Below, one piece after another: positions 1 through 9,597 of a stretch of 64,000 nucleotides of DNA. The notes beneath the pieces were generated by a model, which saw nothing but the letters and a program-made list of their open reading frames with translations, was not told where the DNA came from and did no database searches. The first letter of the stretch is position 1. Every line of letters begins with the position of its first letter. The position numbers were made by a program, and so were the translations under genes. Source of the DNA: Nocardioides sp. SYSU D00038 (GTDB taxonomy: Bacteria > Actinomycetota > Actinomycetes > Propionibacteriales > Nocardioidaceae); contig NZ_JAFFJT010000007.1 of the NCBI RefSeq assembly GCF_016924665.1, positions 62,001 through 126,000 of the forward strand, given 5' to 3'.

Positions 1-195
1 GCCCGGGCGCTGTCACCGCTGGCCACCCTGCAGCGCGGCTACGCCGTCCTCCAGGACGCCGAGGGCCACGTCGTCACCAGCGTCGAGGGGCTGACCGCCG
101 GCTCGGCCGTCTCCGTGCGGGTGAGCGACGGCCGGGTGCTGGCCACGACCACCGGCGTCGAGACCGACGCCGCCACCTCCGAGGAGACCCGATGA
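1..195 (+). CDS. xseA: exodeoxyribonuclease VII large subunit, C-terminal fragment
   Basis: Only the last 64 codons are in the window; the frame is open from base 1 and stops with TGA at 193-195. The visible protein begins [17 protein letters not shown], which is the conserved C-terminal segment of XseA, where the large subunit bundles with XseB. The enzyme degrades single-stranded DNA to oligonucleotides and works in repair. The stop overlaps the ATG of the next gene (ATGA at 192-195), so xseA and xseB are translationally coupled, as is usual. Identification rests on the C-terminal motif plus the xseB neighbour. Confidence 0.9.
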   Translation, partial: ARALSPLATLQRGYAVLQDAEGHVVTSVEGLTAGSAVSVRVSDGRVLATTTGVETDAATSEETR

Positions 196-431
196 GCCCG
201 AAGAAGCCCGCCGCCGACCCCGCGCCCGACCTGGGCTACGAGGAGGCCCGGGAGCAGCTGGTCGAGGTGGTTCGCACCCTCGAGGCCGGCGGCACCACGC
301 TGGAGGAGTCGCTGGCGCTGTGGGAGCGCGGGGAGCGGCTGGCCGGGGTCTGCCAGCGCTGGCTCGACGGCGCCCGGGAGAAGCTCGACGCCGCCCTCGA
401 CGACGGGGACGACGCGGACGACGACGACTGA
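192..431 (+). CDS. xseB: exodeoxyribonuclease VII small subunit
   Basis: 79 residues, close to the roughly 80 of E. coli XseB. The helical segment from about residue 14 ([20 protein letters not shown]) through [14 protein letters not shown] is the XseB family signature. The protein forms a long helical hairpin, several copies of which bind the XseA C-terminus and activate the nuclease. The start overlaps the xseA stop, and GAGGAG about 6 bases upstream, inside xseA, serves as ribosome binding site. The tail is an unusual run of Asp residues, probably disordered. It converges with the DUF4245 gene, whose stop lies only 8 bases downstream. Confidence 0.95.
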   Translation: MSPKKPAADPAPDLGYEEAREQLVEVVRTLEAGGTTLEESLALWERGERLAGVCQRWLDGAREKLDAALDDGDDADDDD

Positions 432-438
432 CCCGGGG

Positions 439-996
439 TCAGCCCGCCGGGCGCTCGGTGGTCAGCAGCCCGATCAGCGTGCGCTGGTCGGCGGCGGACG
501 CCGAGCCGTAGACCAGCACGGTCTCGCCGCCGACCTCGGCCGACCAGCCGAGGTCTCCGCCGTCGTCGGACCAGCCCTGCCAGGTGGGCGCGATCGCGCC
601 CGGCACCTCGATCGGGTCCTCGGTCACGGCGTTCTCGTCGACGTACTCCTCCACCAGGTCGCGCACGTCGGCGTCCTCCTGCCGCAGCCCGACGAATGTG
701 TCGTCGTCGGTGAGGATGCCGATCCCCCAGCCCGGCTCGGGGGCCCGGTCGAGGTCGATGCTGGTGGCGATCCAGCCCTCGGGCAGGCGCCGCGGGTGCA
801 CCAGGTCGGTGCCGCCGTCGGCGGCCTGGGCGACCACGTCGAGGTAGTCCACCGACTCCGGCTCGAGCACCGGCTCGGTGCGGTTGGCGTTGCGCAGCAC
901 GACGAACAGCGCGACGGCCAGCACCGTGACGACCAGCGAGGCGATCAGCCCGTTGGCCGACCGGTGGTAGCGACCACCCGCACCCGACTCGCTCAT
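439..996 (-). CDS. DUF4245 membrane-anchored protein
   Basis: 185 residues beginning MSESGAGGRYHRSANG. One transmembrane helix lies at about residues 16-34 (SLVVTVLAVALFVVL), followed by an extracytoplasmic domain that starts with the typical DUF4245 stretch around SVDYLDVVAQAA and includes PEGWIATS. The biochemical role of DUF4245 is unknown. In mycobacteria a homologue (Rv1100, from memory) lies beside glpX and fum, and here it is also near glpX, which supports the call. The start is the first ATG after a -10-like GAGGAT box six bases upstream, suggesting a leaderless message. It is divergent from the transporter at 1030 with only 33 bases between start codons. Confidence 0.85.
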   Translation of the reverse strand: MSESGAGGRYHRSANGLIASLVVTVLAVALFVVLRNANRTEPVLEPESVDYLDVVAQAADGGTDLVHPRRLPEGWIATSIDLDRAPEPGWGIGILTDDDTFVGLRQEDADVRDLVEEYVDENAVTEDPIEVPGAIAPTWQGWSDDGGDLGWSAEVGGETVLVYGSASAADQRTLIGLLTTERPAG

Positions 997-1017
997 GGGG
1001 CCATCCTCCCCCAGCCG

Positions 1018-1023
1018 TAGGTT
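1018..1023 (+). promoter_or_regulatory. -10-like TAGGTT box of the transporter gene
   Basis: TAGGTT fits TAnnnT and ends six bases before the GTG start at 1030, as expected for a leaderless actinobacterial promoter. No clear -35 box was seen. The 33-base gap also has to hold the promoter of the divergent DUF4245 gene. Confidence 0.5.
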
Positions 1024-1029
1024 GGTGCC

Positions 1030-2268
1030 GTGGGGGCCCTCGACCTTGTCGGCAACGCCGTCGCGGTGCTGGCCCTCGGGGCCCTGCTGGCCACCGCCTG
1101 GCGGCACCCGTCCTGGCGCACCGAGGTGGCGGTCTCGGTGCTGGCCGCGGGCTCGGTGGTGGCGGTCGGACTGGTCGACCTCGGGGCCGCCGGCACGACG
1201 GTGGCCGACCTGCTGCCGGTGGTGGCGTTCCTGGTGGCGATCCTGGTCGTGGGCGAGGTGTGTGCCGCGGTCGGCCTGTTCGTCGCGGTCGCCGACCGGG
1301 TGCGCCGCGGTCGACCCCGGCCGTACGTGCTGCTGACCCGGGTCGTGCTGGTGGCGGCCGCGGTGACCACGGTGCTGTCGCTCGACACGACCGTGGTGCT
1401 GCTGACCCCGGTGGTGCTGGCCGCGGCCACCTCGGCCGGGATGAGCGCCCGCCCGGGCGTGCACGCCTGCCTGAGGATGGCCAACTCCGCCTCGCTGCTG
1501 CTGCCGGTCTCGAACCTCACCAACCTCCTGGCGCTCCCCCACCTGGACCTGTCGTTCGCCGGCTTCGCCGCCCGGATGGCGCCGGTGCTGGCCGTGGTGC
1601 TCCTCGTCGAGTGGGCGCTGCTGCGGCTGCTGTTCCGCCGCGAGCTGCGCGGCACGACCGGCCCCGCTCCCGCCCCGCGACCGCTCCCCCGGGTGCCGGG
1701 CCTGGTCGTCGCGCTGATGCTGGCGGGCTTCGCCGTGCTGTCGCCGCTCGGGGTCGAGCCGGCCTGGGTGGCCGGTGTCGCGGCGATGGTGCTGGTCGGG
1801 TGGGGCCGCCGCCGGCGGGTGCTCGAGGTCCGCGACGTCGTGGCCGGCGCGCACCCGTCGTTCGCGCTCTTCGTGCTCGCCCTCGGCGTGGTGGTCGCCG
1901 GGTTGGCCACCGGCTTCGTGGGCGACCTCGTCACCGACCTGCTGCCCACCTCCACGTCGTACGTCGGGCTGCTCGGCATCGCCGGGGTGGCCACGCTGCT
2001 GGCCAACCTCGTCACCAACCTCTCCGCCACCCTGCTGGTGGTGCCGCTGGCCGCCCCGCTCGGCGAGGCCGGCGTGCTGGCGGCGCTGCTCGGGCTCAAC
2101 ATCGGAGCGGGACTGACCTACACCGGCTCGCTGGCGAACCTGCTCTGGCGCCGGGGCCTGGCCCGGCAGGTCGAGCACGTCTCGCTGGCCGAGCTGCACC
2201 GGGTCGCGCTGGTGGTCACCCCGGTCTCTCTCGTCGCCGCAGTCACGGTGCTGCATCTCACGACCTGA
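1030..2268 (+). CDS. ion-transporter-superfamily (SLC13/ArsB-like) permease
   Basis: 412 residues, strongly hydrophobic, with about 10-11 membrane segments in two halves separated by a short polar stretch around residues 205-225 (RRELRGTTGPAPAPRP). Helix-loop motifs such as LSLDTTVVLLTPVVL in the first half and NLVTNLSATLLVVPL in the second resemble the paired re-entrant regions of the ArsB/NhaD/SLC13 superfamily, which move anions or Na+/H+ across the membrane. The substrate cannot be told from sequence, and there is no arsR or arsC nearby to suggest arsenite. The GTG start is fixed by the -10-like box at 1018-1023. Confidence 0.75.
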   Translation: MGALDLVGNAVAVLALGALLATAWRHPSWRTEVAVSVLAAGSVVAVGLVDLGAAGTTVADLLPVVAFLVAILVVGEVCAAVGLFVAVADRVRRGRPRPYVLLTRVVLVAAAVTTVLSLDTTVVLLTPVVLAAATSAGMSARPGVHACLRMANSASLLLPVSNLTNLLALPHLDLSFAGFAARMAPVLAVVLLVEWALLRLLFRRELRGTTGPAPAPRPLPRVPGLVVALMLAGFAVLSPLGVEPAWVAGVAAMVLVGWGRRRRVLEVRDVVAGAHPSFALFVLALGVVVAGLATGFVGDLVTDLLPTSTSYVGLLGIAGVATLLANLVTNLSATLLVVPLAAPLGEAGVLAALLGLNIGAGLTYTGSLANLLWRRGLARQVEHVSLAELHRVALVVTPVSLVAAVTVLHLTT

Positions 2269-2322
2269 CGCATCCGCGGTCAAGGCCTGGCGGATCGGCC
2301 GCAGGTGCGGAACCATGAGCCC

Positions 2323-2718
2323 ATGCCCACCTACCGGGTCGCCGAGGCCGCGACGCTGCTCGGCGTCAGCGACGACACCCTGCGCCGCTGGATCGACGCC
2401 GGCCGGGTGCGGGCCACCGAGCACGCCGGCCGGGTGGCGGTCGAGGGCGCCGACCTGGCCCGGCTGGCCGAGTCGCTGGCCGACCACCCCGACCGCGCCG
2501 AGCGCCGGGCCAGCTCGGTGAGCGCGCGCAACCGGCTCACCGGCATCGTCACCAAGGTCACCCGCGACACGGTGATGGCCCAGGTGGAGATGATCTGCGG
2601 CCCCTACCGGCTGGTGTCGTTGATGAGCAGCGAGGCGGCCGCCGACCTCGGCCTCGAGCCCGGGGTGACCGCGATCGCCTCGGTGAAGTCGACCAACGTC
2701 GTCGTCGAGCGGCCCTGA
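2323..2718 (+). CDS. HTH-TOBE molybdopterin/molybdate-binding protein
   Basis: 131 residues. The N-terminus (YRVAEAATLLGVSDDTLRRW) is a MerR/excisionase-type helix-turn-helix. The C-terminal half from about residue 66 (ARNRLTGIVTKVTRDTVMAQ) is a single TOBE/Mop domain, a fold that binds molybdate or tungstate. The stop is one base before the modA start, so it is the first gene of the molybdate uptake operon. It plausibly senses intracellular molybdate and controls modABC; this is inferred from domains and position. The ATG at 2323 is preferred over an in-frame GTG at 2305 because the HTH begins directly after it. Confidence 0.85.
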   Translation: MPTYRVAEAATLLGVSDDTLRRWIDAGRVRATEHAGRVAVEGADLARLAESLADHPDRAERRASSVSARNRLTGIVTKVTRDTVMAQVEMICGPYRLVSLMSSEAAADLGLEPGVTAIASVKSTNVVVERP

Positions 2719-2719
2719 C

Positions 2720-3490
2720 GTGGGCACCCGACCGGTCCTCCCCGCCCTGGCGCTGGGCCTCGCCCTGGCGGCCGTGGGCTGCGGTGGTGCCGGTGGCGAC
2801 GAGGACGGCACGACCCTCACGGTCTACGCCGCCGCGTCGCTCACCGACACCTTCGAGCAGGTCGCCGACCGGTTCGAGGCCGAGCACGACGGGGTCGAGG
2901 TCGAGCTGGCGCTGGGCGGCTCCTCCGAGCTGGCCGCCCAGCTGGTGGAGGGCGCCCCGGCCGACGTGTTCGCCTCGGCCGACACCCCCACCATGGACCG
3001 GGTGGTCGACGCCGGCCTCACCGCCGGGGACCCGCAGCCGTTCGCGAGCAACACCCTCCAGGTCGCGGTGCCGCCCGGCAACCCGGCCGGGATCGGGTCG
3101 CTCGACGACCTCGGGGCCGACGGCGTGCGGGTCGTGGTGTGCGCCCCGGAGGTGCCGTGCGGCGCCGCCGCACGCCGGGTCGCGGAGGCCGCGGGCGTCT
3201 CGCTCTCCCCGGTCAGCGAGGAGCAGAAGGTGACCGACGTGCTCGCCAAGGTCACCACGGGCGAGGCCGACGCCGGCCTGGTCTACGTCACCGACGTGGT
3301 CGCCGCGGGCGACGCCGTGGACGGCATCGAGGTCCCGGAGGCCGCGGAGGTCGTCAACGTCTACCCCGTGGCCACGTTGGCCGACAGCGACGACCCCGAC
3401 CTCGCCCGGGCGTTCGTCGACCTGCTGCTGGGGCCCACGGGCCAGCGCGTGCTCGCCGACGCGGGGTTCGCCCCCGCACCCGTCCCGTGA
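2720..3490 (+). CDS. modA: molybdate ABC transporter substrate-binding lipoprotein
   Basis: 256 residues. The N-terminus is a lipoprotein signal peptide ending in the lipobox AAVGC (Cys at about residue 21). The mature part carries the ModA ligand-site motifs [22 protein letters not shown] with ADVFASAD, and VYVTDV, whose Ser, Ala and Tyr residues contact molybdate in known ModA structures. It captures molybdate outside the membrane and delivers it to ModBC. The GTG start lies one base after the preceding stop, and the stop overlaps the modB start (GTGA), so translation is coupled. Length is normal for the family. Confidence 0.93.
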   Translation: MGTRPVLPALALGLALAAVGCGGAGGDEDGTTLTVYAAASLTDTFEQVADRFEAEHDGVEVELALGGSSELAAQLVEGAPADVFASADTPTMDRVVDAGLTAGDPQPFASNTLQVAVPPGNPAGIGSLDDLGADGVRVVVCAPEVPCGAAARRVAEAAGVSLSPVSEEQKVTDVLAKVTTGEADAGLVYVTDVVAAGDAVDGIEVPEAAEVVNVYPVATLADSDDPDLARAFVDLLLGPTGQRVLADAGFAPAPVP

Positions 3491-4293
3491 GCGGGACGAC
3501 GGACACCACGACGGGCGGCCGGCCCGGCGTACCTTCCTGGCTGCTGGCCCCGGCCGCGCTGGGGGCCGCCTTCGTGCTGCTGCCGCTGGTGGCGGTGGTG
3601 GCCCGGGTCGACTGGACCGACTTCGGCTCGCTGGTCACCTCCGAGGCGTCCCGTGCGGCGCTCTCGCTGAGCCTGCGCACGTCGTTGGTCTCGACCCTGC
3701 TCTGCCTGCTGCTCGGGGTGCCGATGGCGGTGGTGCTGGCCCGGCTCCGGTTCCCGGGCCAGGGGGTGCTGCGCGCCCTGGTGCTGCTGCCGCTGGTGCT
3801 GCCGCCGGTGGTGGGCGGCATCGCGCTGCTCTACACGTTCGGTCGCCGCGGCCTGCTCGGCGAGACCCTCGAGGTGCTGGGCGTGCAGGTGGCGTTCTCC
3901 ACGGCCGCGGTCGTGCTGGCCCAGACCTTCGTGTCCCTGCCGTTCCTCGTGGTCAGCCTCGAGGGCAGCCTGCGCAGCGGCAGCGAGCGCTACGAGGTGG
4001 TCGCGGCGACGCTCGGAGCCGGCCCCACCACCGTGTTCCGCCGGGTGACGCTGCCGCTGGTGCTGCCGGGACTGTTCTCCGGCACGGTGCTGGCCTTCGC
4101 CCGCGCGCTCGGCGAGTTCGGCGCGACCGTGACCTTCGCCGGCAGCCTCCAGGGCACCACCCGCACCCTGCCGCTGGAGATCTACCTGCGCCGCGAGAGC
4201 GACGTCGACGCCGCGGTCGCGCTGTCGCTGGTGCTGGTGGTGGTAGCGGTTGTCGTCATCGGCGTGGCCCGGCCCGGACGGGCCGCCTCGTGA
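3487..4293 (+). CDS. modB: molybdate ABC transporter permease
   Basis: 268 residues with about five to six transmembrane helices. The cytoplasmic EAA loop that docks on the ATPase is present near residue 180 ([20 protein letters not shown]), followed by the family-typical [13 protein letters not shown]. It forms the membrane channel of the molybdate importer. The GTG start at 3487 overlaps the modA TGA, and its own stop overlaps the modC GTG in the same way. An open frame continues upstream inside modA but lacks homology there, so 3487 is the start. Confidence 0.92.
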   Translation: MSGTTDTTTGGRPGVPSWLLAPAALGAAFVLLPLVAVVARVDWTDFGSLVTSEASRAALSLSLRTSLVSTLLCLLLGVPMAVVLARLRFPGQGVLRALVLLPLVLPPVVGGIALLYTFGRRGLLGETLEVLGVQVAFSTAAVVLAQTFVSLPFLVVSLEGSLRSGSERYEVVAATLGAGPTTVFRRVTLPLVLPGLFSGTVLAFARALGEFGATVTFAGSLQGTTRTLPLEIYLRRESDVDAAVALSLVLVVVAVVVIGVARPGRAAS

Positions 4294-5342
4294 GCGCCGC
4301 GACGGGCGGGGCGCTGGAGCTCGTCGTCGACGTGCCCGAGCGCGACGTCCGGGTCGAGCTTGCGGTGGCCCCCGGCGAGACCGTCGCGCTGCTCGGGCCC
4401 AACGGCGCCGGCAAGTCGACCGTGCTGGCGGTCGCCGCCGGGCTGCTACGCACCGGCGCCAGCCGGGTGGTGCTCGACGGCCAGGAGCTCACCGGCGCGA
4501 CGTTCGTGCCGCCCCACCGGCGGCGGGTCGCGCTGCTCGCCCAGGAGCCGCTGCTCTTCCCCCACCTCGACGTGCTCGAGAACGTCGCGTTCGGGCCGCG
4601 CAGCGCGGGCGCCGGGCGGGCCGCGGCCCGGGATCGGGCGCGGCACTGGCTGGCCGAGCTCCGGGTGGCCGAGCTCGCCGGGCGCCGACCGGCCGCGATC
4701 TCGGGCGGCCAGGCACAGCGGGTCGCGGTCGCCCGGGCGCTCGCCGCCGAGCCGGGGCTGCTGCTCCTCGACGAGCCGATGGCCGCCCTCGACGTCGCCG
4801 TGACCCCGGCGCTGCGGCAGACCCTCGCCCGGGTGCTGGCGGACCGGTCGGTGCTGGTGGTGACCCACGACGTGCTCGACGCGCTGCTGCTGGCCGACCG
4901 GGTGGTGGTGCTCGAGGGCGGCCGGGTCACCGAGCAGGGTCGCGCCGCCGACGTGCTGGCCCGGCCGCGCAGCGGCTTCGCGGCGTCGTTCGCGGGCCTG
5001 AACCTGGTGGCCGGCACCTGGCGCGACGGCGCGGTCGTCGGTCCGGGCGCCCGCCTCCACGGCACCGTCGGCGACGACGCCCCGGCCGAGGGCGGCGAGG
5101 CGGTGGCGGTGTTCCGCCCGTCCGCGGTCGCCGTGCACGACGAGCCGCCGGGAGGCAGCCCACGCAACGCGCTGCCGGTCACCGTCACCGAGGTCGAGCC
5201 GCTCGGCGACCGGGTGCGGGTGCGCGCCGGCGAGCTGTCCGCCGACGTCACGCCCCACTCCGCCGCCGCGCTCGACCTGGTGCCGGGGAGCCGGGTGGTG
5301 TTCACCGTCAAGGCGACCGAGGTCGCCGTCCACGCCCGGTAG
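4290..5342 (+). CDS. modC: molybdate ABC transporter ATP-binding protein
   Basis: 350 residues. The ATPase domain has Walker [10 protein letters not shown] (about residue 35), Q-loop [14 protein letters not shown] signature [14 protein letters not shown], Walker [13 protein letters not shown] and a switch His in VVTHDV. From about residue 285 ([19 protein letters not shown]) it carries a TOBE domain, normal for ModC. It powers ModB. It is the last gene of the four-gene operon; its TAG stop forms the first bases of a -10-like box for glpX. Confidence 0.93.
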   Translation: MSAATGGALELVVDVPERDVRVELAVAPGETVALLGPNGAGKSTVLAVAAGLLRTGASRVVLDGQELTGATFVPPHRRRVALLAQEPLLFPHLDVLENVAFGPRSAGAGRAAARDRARHWLAELRVAELAGRRPAAISGGQAQRVAVARALAAEPGLLLLDEPMAALDVAVTPALRQTLARVLADRSVLVVTHDVLDALLLADRVVVLEGGRVTEQGRAADVLARPRSGFAASFAGLNLVAGTWRDGAVVGPGARLHGTVGDDAPAEGGEAVAVFRPSAVAVHDEPPGGSPRNALPVTVTEVEPLGDRVRVRAGELSADVTPHSAAALDLVPGSRVVFTVKATEVAVHAR

Positions 5343-5345
5343 GGT
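5340..5345 (+). promoter_or_regulatory. -10-like TAGGGT box of glpX
   Basis: TAGGGT overlaps the modC stop codon and ends seven bases before the glpX ATG, consistent with a leaderless glpX message starting independently of the mod operon. Confidence 0.5.
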
Positions 5346-5352
5346 TCGGGTC

Positions 5353-6390
5353 ATGGCCGACAGCACCCGCCTGCCCGAGTCGTTCCAGGTCTCCCCGGCC
5401 TCCCCCGACCGCAACCTGGCCCTCGACCTGGTCCGGGTCACCGAGGCGGCCGCGATGGCCGCGGCCCGCTGGGTCGGTCGCGGCGACAAGAACGGTGCCG
5501 ACGAGGTCGCGGTCAACGCGATGCGGGTGATGATCTCCACCGTCCCCATGGACGGCGTGGTCGTGATCGGCGAGGGCGAGAAGGACAACGCCCCGATGCT
5601 CTACAACGGCGAGCGGGTCGGCGACGGCACCGGCGCCGAGTGCGACGTGGCGGTCGACCCGATCGACGGCACCACGCTGACCGCGAAGGGGATGAGCAAC
5701 GCCGTCGCCGTGCTCGCCGTCGCGCCCCGCGGCTCGATGTTCGACCCGTCGGCGGTCTTCTACATGGAGAAGCTGGTCACCGGGCCCGAGGCCGCCGACG
5801 TCGTCGACATCCGCAAGCCGGTCGCCGAGAACATCGCCCAGGTCGCCAAGGCCAAGGGCACCAGCCCCTCCGACGTCACCGTCGTGCTGCTCGACCGGCC
5901 CCGCCACGCCGGGCTGGCCGAGGAGATCCGCGCCACCGGCGCCCGGATCAAGTTCATCGTCGACGGCGACGTCGCCGGCGCGATCTCCGCCGCCCGGCCC
6001 AACAGCGGCGTGGACCTGCTGCTCGGGATCGGCGGCACGCCCGAGGGGATCATCGCGGCCACCGCGATGAAGTGCGTGGGCGGCGTGATCCAGGGCCGGC
6101 TGTGGCCCACCGACGACGACGAGCGCCAGCGCGCCGTCGACGCCGGCCACGACCTCGACCCCGACACCATCCTCACCACCGACCAGCTGGTGACCGGCGA
6201 CGACTGCTTCTTCGTCGCCACCGGCATCACCGACGGCGACCTGATGCACGGCGTCCGCTACCGGGCCGGCGGCGGGTGCACCACCGAGTCGCTGGTGATG
6301 CGCTCGCGCACCGGGACCATCCGGTCGATCCGGTCGGAGCACCAGCTGCAGAAGCTACGCGCTTTCGCCGCGGTCGACTTCGAGAGCTGA
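5353..6390 (+). CDS. glpX: class II fructose-1,6-bisphosphatase
   Basis: 345 residues, close to E. coli GlpX (336). Metal-binding and catalytic motifs include [15 protein letters not shown] (about residue 75) and [12 protein letters not shown] (about residue 100) of the Li+-sensitive phosphatase superfamily. It hydrolyses fructose 1,6-bisphosphate to fructose 6-phosphate, the committed step of gluconeogenesis; in mycobacteria the GlpX type is the main such enzyme. Its 3' end overlaps the convergent hydrolase gene by 36 bases. Proximity to fumarase and DUF4245 genes matches the mycobacterial order (Rv1099c, from memory). Confidence 0.95.
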   Translation: MADSTRLPESFQVSPASPDRNLALDLVRVTEAAAMAAARWVGRGDKNGADEVAVNAMRVMISTVPMDGVVVIGEGEKDNAPMLYNGERVGDGTGAECDVAVDPIDGTTLTAKGMSNAVAVLAVAPRGSMFDPSAVFYMEKLVTGPEAADVVDIRKPVAENIAQVAKAKGTSPSDVTVVLLDRPRHAGLAEEIRATGARIKFIVDGDVAGAISAARPNSGVDLLLGIGGTPEGIIAATAMKCVGGVIQGRLWPTDDDERQRAVDAGHDLDPDTILTTDQLVTGDDCFFVATGITDGDLMHGVRYRAGGGCTTESLVMRSRTGTIRSIRSEHQLQKLRAFAAVDFES

Positions 6391-7218
6391 CCCGGCCGGC
6401 ACGGCGCCCAACCGGGCGCCCGCGGCGTGCCTCGTGAGGGCCGCGATCACCTCGTCGACGACGCGGGGGTCGAGGGCCATGCCGACGTGGCTGGTCGAGA
6501 CCTCGACCGCGTGCGCCTCCGGGTCGATGCAGGCCCGCCAGTCGACGATGCCGTCGTTGCGCGACCAGATCGCGGTGAACCCGGTGCCGGCGGGCACCGG
6601 CGCGCGGCTCTCGTCGAAGCTCTGCCGTGCGCAGCTGCCGCCCACGCACTCCTCCGACATCATCCCCGGCAGCCCGGCCCGGCTCAGCCGCACCAGCACC
6701 TCGACGGCGGTGGTGAGCACGGGGTGGTGGGCGCCCGGCGCGAGCATCGGGCTGCCCAGGGTCACGATCCCGGAGATCAGGTCGGGCCGGCGCACTGCCA
6801 GGCCGCGCGCCAGCAGGCCGCCCAGGCTGTGCCCGACCACCTGCACCCGACCGCCGCGCTTGATCGCGATCGACTCGATCCGGCTCTCGAGCTGGGCGGC
6901 GGCGTTGAGCGTGCACCCGACGTTGGCGTGGATGTGGGAGGTGTAGGTGCGGAACCCGTGGCGGCGCAGCACCCGCGACATCATGGTCAGGGTCAGGTCG
7001 CCGGCGAGGAAGCCGGGCACCAGGATCACCGGGTCGCCGGCGCGCCGCAGCGACCGCCCGGTGTACGCCGTGGCCCTCTCCGCACGCCGCTCGGCCACGA
7101 GACGGGAGGCGAACCGGGCGCCCTCGGCCACCACCGCCGCCTCCTTGACCACGTCGCCGAGGCGGGGGCGGGCGAACCCCTCCGGCAGGAGGAACTGGCC
7201 CAGCGGGGATGCGTCCAC
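6355..7218 (-). CDS. alpha/beta hydrolase, PGAP1/lipase-like
   Basis: 287 residues, cytoplasmic by appearance (no signal peptide). The core starts at [14 protein letters not shown] (oxyanion strand), has the nucleophile elbow [12 protein letters not shown] (Ser at about residue 129), a likely acid in SRNDGIVDW and a late His in [10 protein letters not shown]. This arrangement resembles triacylglycerol lipase/PGAP1-like esterases. Substrate unknown. It converges on glpX and overlaps its last 36 bases, and its 5' end faces the next hydrolase across about 100 bases. Confidence 0.75.
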   Translation of the reverse strand: MDASPLGQFLLPEGFARPRLGDVVKEAAVVAEGARFASRLVAERRAERATAYTGRSLRRAGDPVILVPGFLAGDLTLTMMSRVLRRHGFRTYTSHIHANVGCTLNAAAQLESRIESIAIKRGGRVQVVGHSLGGLLARGLAVRRPDLISGIVTLGSPMLAPGAHHPVLTTAVEVLVRLSRAGLPGMMSEECVGGSCARQSFDESRAPVPAGTGFTAIWSRNDGIVDWRACIDPEAHAVEVSTSHVGMALDPRVVDEVIAALTRHAAGARLGAVPAGSALEVDRGESA

Positions 7219-7317
7219 CCGTCGAGGCTACGGGCCCGGGTGCCCGGAGGTGACGACATTCACGTCCTCGCCTCCCCGCGTGGCGCCCGCCCTTGCCCGA
7301 TGCTGTTGAATCCGCGT

Positions 7318-8271
7318 GTGCCCGCACGACGCCGTTCGACCGCCCGCTCCAGCTCGTCGCGGGCCGAGCCTCCGCGCGAGGTCGCGGTCTCCGAGGAGCT
7401 GTTCGCCCCCGTCGACAACGGCATCGAGCTCTGCTACCAGACCTTCGGCGACCCCGCCGACGAGCCGCTGCTGCTGGTGATGGGCCTGGGTGGCCCGATG
7501 ACGTGGTGGGACGCCGACCTGTGCCGCACGCTCGCCGAGCGCGGCTTCTTCGTGGTGCGCTACGACAACCGCGACACCGGCCGGTCGAGCCGCGCGGCCG
7601 GGCGGGTGCGCCGCGACGCGCTGGTGCGGGCGTTCGCCGGGCTGCCCACCCGGGCGCCGTACGCCCTCACCGACCTGGCCGCCGACGCCTTCGGGCTGAT
7701 GGACCACCTCGACCTGCCCGCCGCGCACGTCGCCGGCGTCTCGATGGGCGGCATGATCGCCCAGACGATGGCGATCACCACGCCGTCGCGGGTGCGCTCG
7801 CTGACCAGCATCATGTCGACGACCGGCAAGCGGTCGGTCGGGTGGCAGCACCCCAGCCTGCTCCCCACGCTGCTGGGCCGCCGCCCGGGCCGCGAGGCCT
7901 ACATCGCGACCAGCGTGCGGCTGTGGCGGCTGATCGGCTCGCCCGGCTACCCCCAGACCGAGGAGCAGACCCGCGCCCGGGCCGCCGAGACCTGGGACCG
8001 CGGCATCAGCCAGGCCGGCGTGCTGCGCCAGATGCTCGCGATCCTGACCTCGCCCGACCGGGGCCCGCGGCTGCGCTCGCTGAAGGTGCCGACGCTGGTC
8101 GTCCACGGGCTCGCCGACAAGATGGTGCACGTCTCCGGCGGACGCGCCACCGCGCTCGCCGTCCCGGGCGCCGAGCTGCTGCTCATCGACGGCATGGGCC
8201 ACGACCTGCCGCCCGCGCTCCACGAGACCCTCGCCTCCGGCATCCGCCGCACCGCCGACCGCGCCGGCTGA
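7318..8271 (+). CDS. alpha/beta hydrolase
   Basis: 317 residues. The fold starts at LLLVMGLGGPMTWW, and the catalytic triad is visible as Ser in AGVSMGGMIAQ (about residue 143), Asp in VHGLADKMV and His in GMGHDLPP. The motif YDNRDTGRSS is common in this hydrolase group, which includes esterases and aclacinomycin-methylesterase-like proteins. Substrate unknown. The GTG at 7318 was chosen; an in-frame ATG at 7300 would add six residues and cannot be excluded. It is divergent from the hydrolase at 6355-7218, but the two proteins are only distantly alike. Confidence 0.75.
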   Translation: MPARRRSTARSSSSRAEPPREVAVSEELFAPVDNGIELCYQTFGDPADEPLLLVMGLGGPMTWWDADLCRTLAERGFFVVRYDNRDTGRSSRAAGRVRRDALVRAFAGLPTRAPYALTDLAADAFGLMDHLDLPAAHVAGVSMGGMIAQTMAITTPSRVRSLTSIMSTTGKRSVGWQHPSLLPTLLGRRPGREAYIATSVRLWRLIGSPGYPQTEEQTRARAAETWDRGISQAGVLRQMLAILTSPDRGPRLRSLKVPTLVVHGLADKMVHVSGGRATALAVPGAELLLIDGMGHDLPPALHETLASGIRRTADRAG

Positions 8272-8310
8272 CCCACCCGCACCGGGCACCGGGTGTGCCA
8301 CGCTGGGCGG

Positions 8311-9597
8311 GTGCGGATGAACCTGGCGAGCGGGCCGGACCCCACCGACCTGCTCGGGCTGCCGTGGTCGACCCCGCTCGAGCACTGGCCGCCGGAGTAC
8401 TTCGAGTCGCTGCCGCGAGGGATCTCGCGGCACGTGGTGCGCTTCGTGCGCGTCGGCGGCACGGTCTTCGCGGTCAAGGAGACCCAGCGCGAGATCGCCG
8501 AGGTGGAGTACGACCTGCTGCGACGGCTCTCGCGCAAGCGGGTGCCGGCCGTGCAGGCGGTCGGCGTCGTCGCGGGCCGCGCCACCCCCGACGGCGAGCC
8601 GCTGGCCGCCGCGCTCATCACCAAGCACCTGCACTTCTCGCTGCCCTACCGTGCGCTGTTCTCGCGCCGGATCGACCCCGACCTGGAGCGCAAGCTCCTC
8701 GACGCGCTGGCCGAGCTGCTGGTCAAGCTGCACCTCGCCGGGTTCGCCTGGGGGGACTGCTCGCTGTCCAACACGCTGTTCCGCCGTGACGCGGGCGCAC
8801 TCGCGGCGTACCTCGTCGACGCCGAGACCGGGAAGCTCGAGGAGAGCCTGTCGCGCGGCCAGCGCGAGTACGACCTCGACCTCGCGCGCACCAACCTCGC
8901 CGGGGAGATGCTCGACCTCCAGGCCGCCGGCCTGCTCGGCGAGCAGGTCGACCCGGTGGCCACCGCCGACTCGGTCGTGGCGCGCTACGAGCGACTCTGG
9001 GCCGAGCTCACCCAGCCGCTGACCTTCGTGGCCGGGCAGTGGGACACCGTCGACCAGCGCATCCGGCGCCTTAACGAGCTGGGCTACGACATCGGGCAGA
9101 TCGAGGTCAGGGAGCAGGAGGACTGCCCCGAGGTGCTGGTGCAGACCCAGGTCGTCGAGGCCGGTCACCACCAGCGCCGGCTCCAGGAGCTCACCGGCCT
9201 CTCGGTGGGCGAGAACCAGGCGCGGCGGCTGCTCAACGACCTCGACAGCTTCCGGGCCCAGGCGGTGATGCCGGGCAACGACGTCGACGACGCGGTGCTC
9301 GCCCGGCACTGGATGACCGACGTCTTCGAACCGGTCGTCGAGTCGGTGCCGCGCGAGCTCAAGGCCAAGCTCGAGCCGGCCGAGGTCTTCCACGAGGTGC
9401 TCGAGCACAAGTGGCACCTCTCGGAGGCGTTCGGCCGCCCGGTCACGCTCGACGACGCCGCCCGCTCCTACGTCGACAACGTGCTGCGCTTCCGTCCCGA
9501 CGAGGAGGCGATGCTCGACTCCTCGCTGATGGGGGTGGGCAGCCTCGACGACGCCGTCGACGCCGTCGACGACACCGCCGACGGCGCGCCGGGCTGA
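8311..9597 (+). CDS. DUF4032 domain protein, kinase-like N-terminus
   Basis: 428 residues. The first half resembles lipopolysaccharide-kinase/WaaP-type folds: VFAVKETQREIAEVEYDLL could hold the ATP-contacting Lys and Glu, and LVKLHLAGFAWGDCSLSNTLF looks like a degenerate catalytic loop with a WGDCSLSN in place of HGDxxxxN. The second half, from about residue 215, is the DUF4032 region found in actinobacteria; its function is unknown. The protein ends with an acidic tail (DDAVDAVDDTADG). The GTG at 8311 follows a CACGCT box by six bases; an upstream GTG at 8293 is possible. Confidence 0.75.
   Translation: MRMNLASGPDPTDLLGLPWSTPLEHWPPEYFESLPRGISRHVVRFVRVGGTVFAVKETQREIAEVEYDLLRRLSRKRVPAVQAVGVVAGRATPDGEPLAAALITKHLHFSLPYRALFSRRIDPDLERKLLDALAELLVKLHLAGFAWGDCSLSNTLFRRDAGALAAYLVDAETGKLEESLSRGQREYDLDLARTNLAGEMLDLQAAGLLGEQVDPVATADSVVARYERLWAELTQPLTFVAGQWDTVDQRIRRLNELGYDIGQIEVREQEDCPEVLVQTQVVEAGHHQRRLQELTGLSVGENQARRLLNDLDSFRAQAVMPGNDVDDAVLARHWMTDVFEPVVESVPRELKAKLEPAEVFHEVLEHKWHLSEAFGRPVTLDDAARSYVDNVLRFRPDEEAMLDSSLMGVGSLDDAVDAVDDTADGAPG

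Noticed and set aside
439-2820. Very long open frame on the minus strand upstream of the DUF4245 start
   Set aside because: It is rich in Arg, His, Gly and Gln, lacks recognisable domains, and lies opposite the transporter, HTH-TOBE and modA genes, which have clear homology. High-GC DNA commonly leaves antisense frames open.
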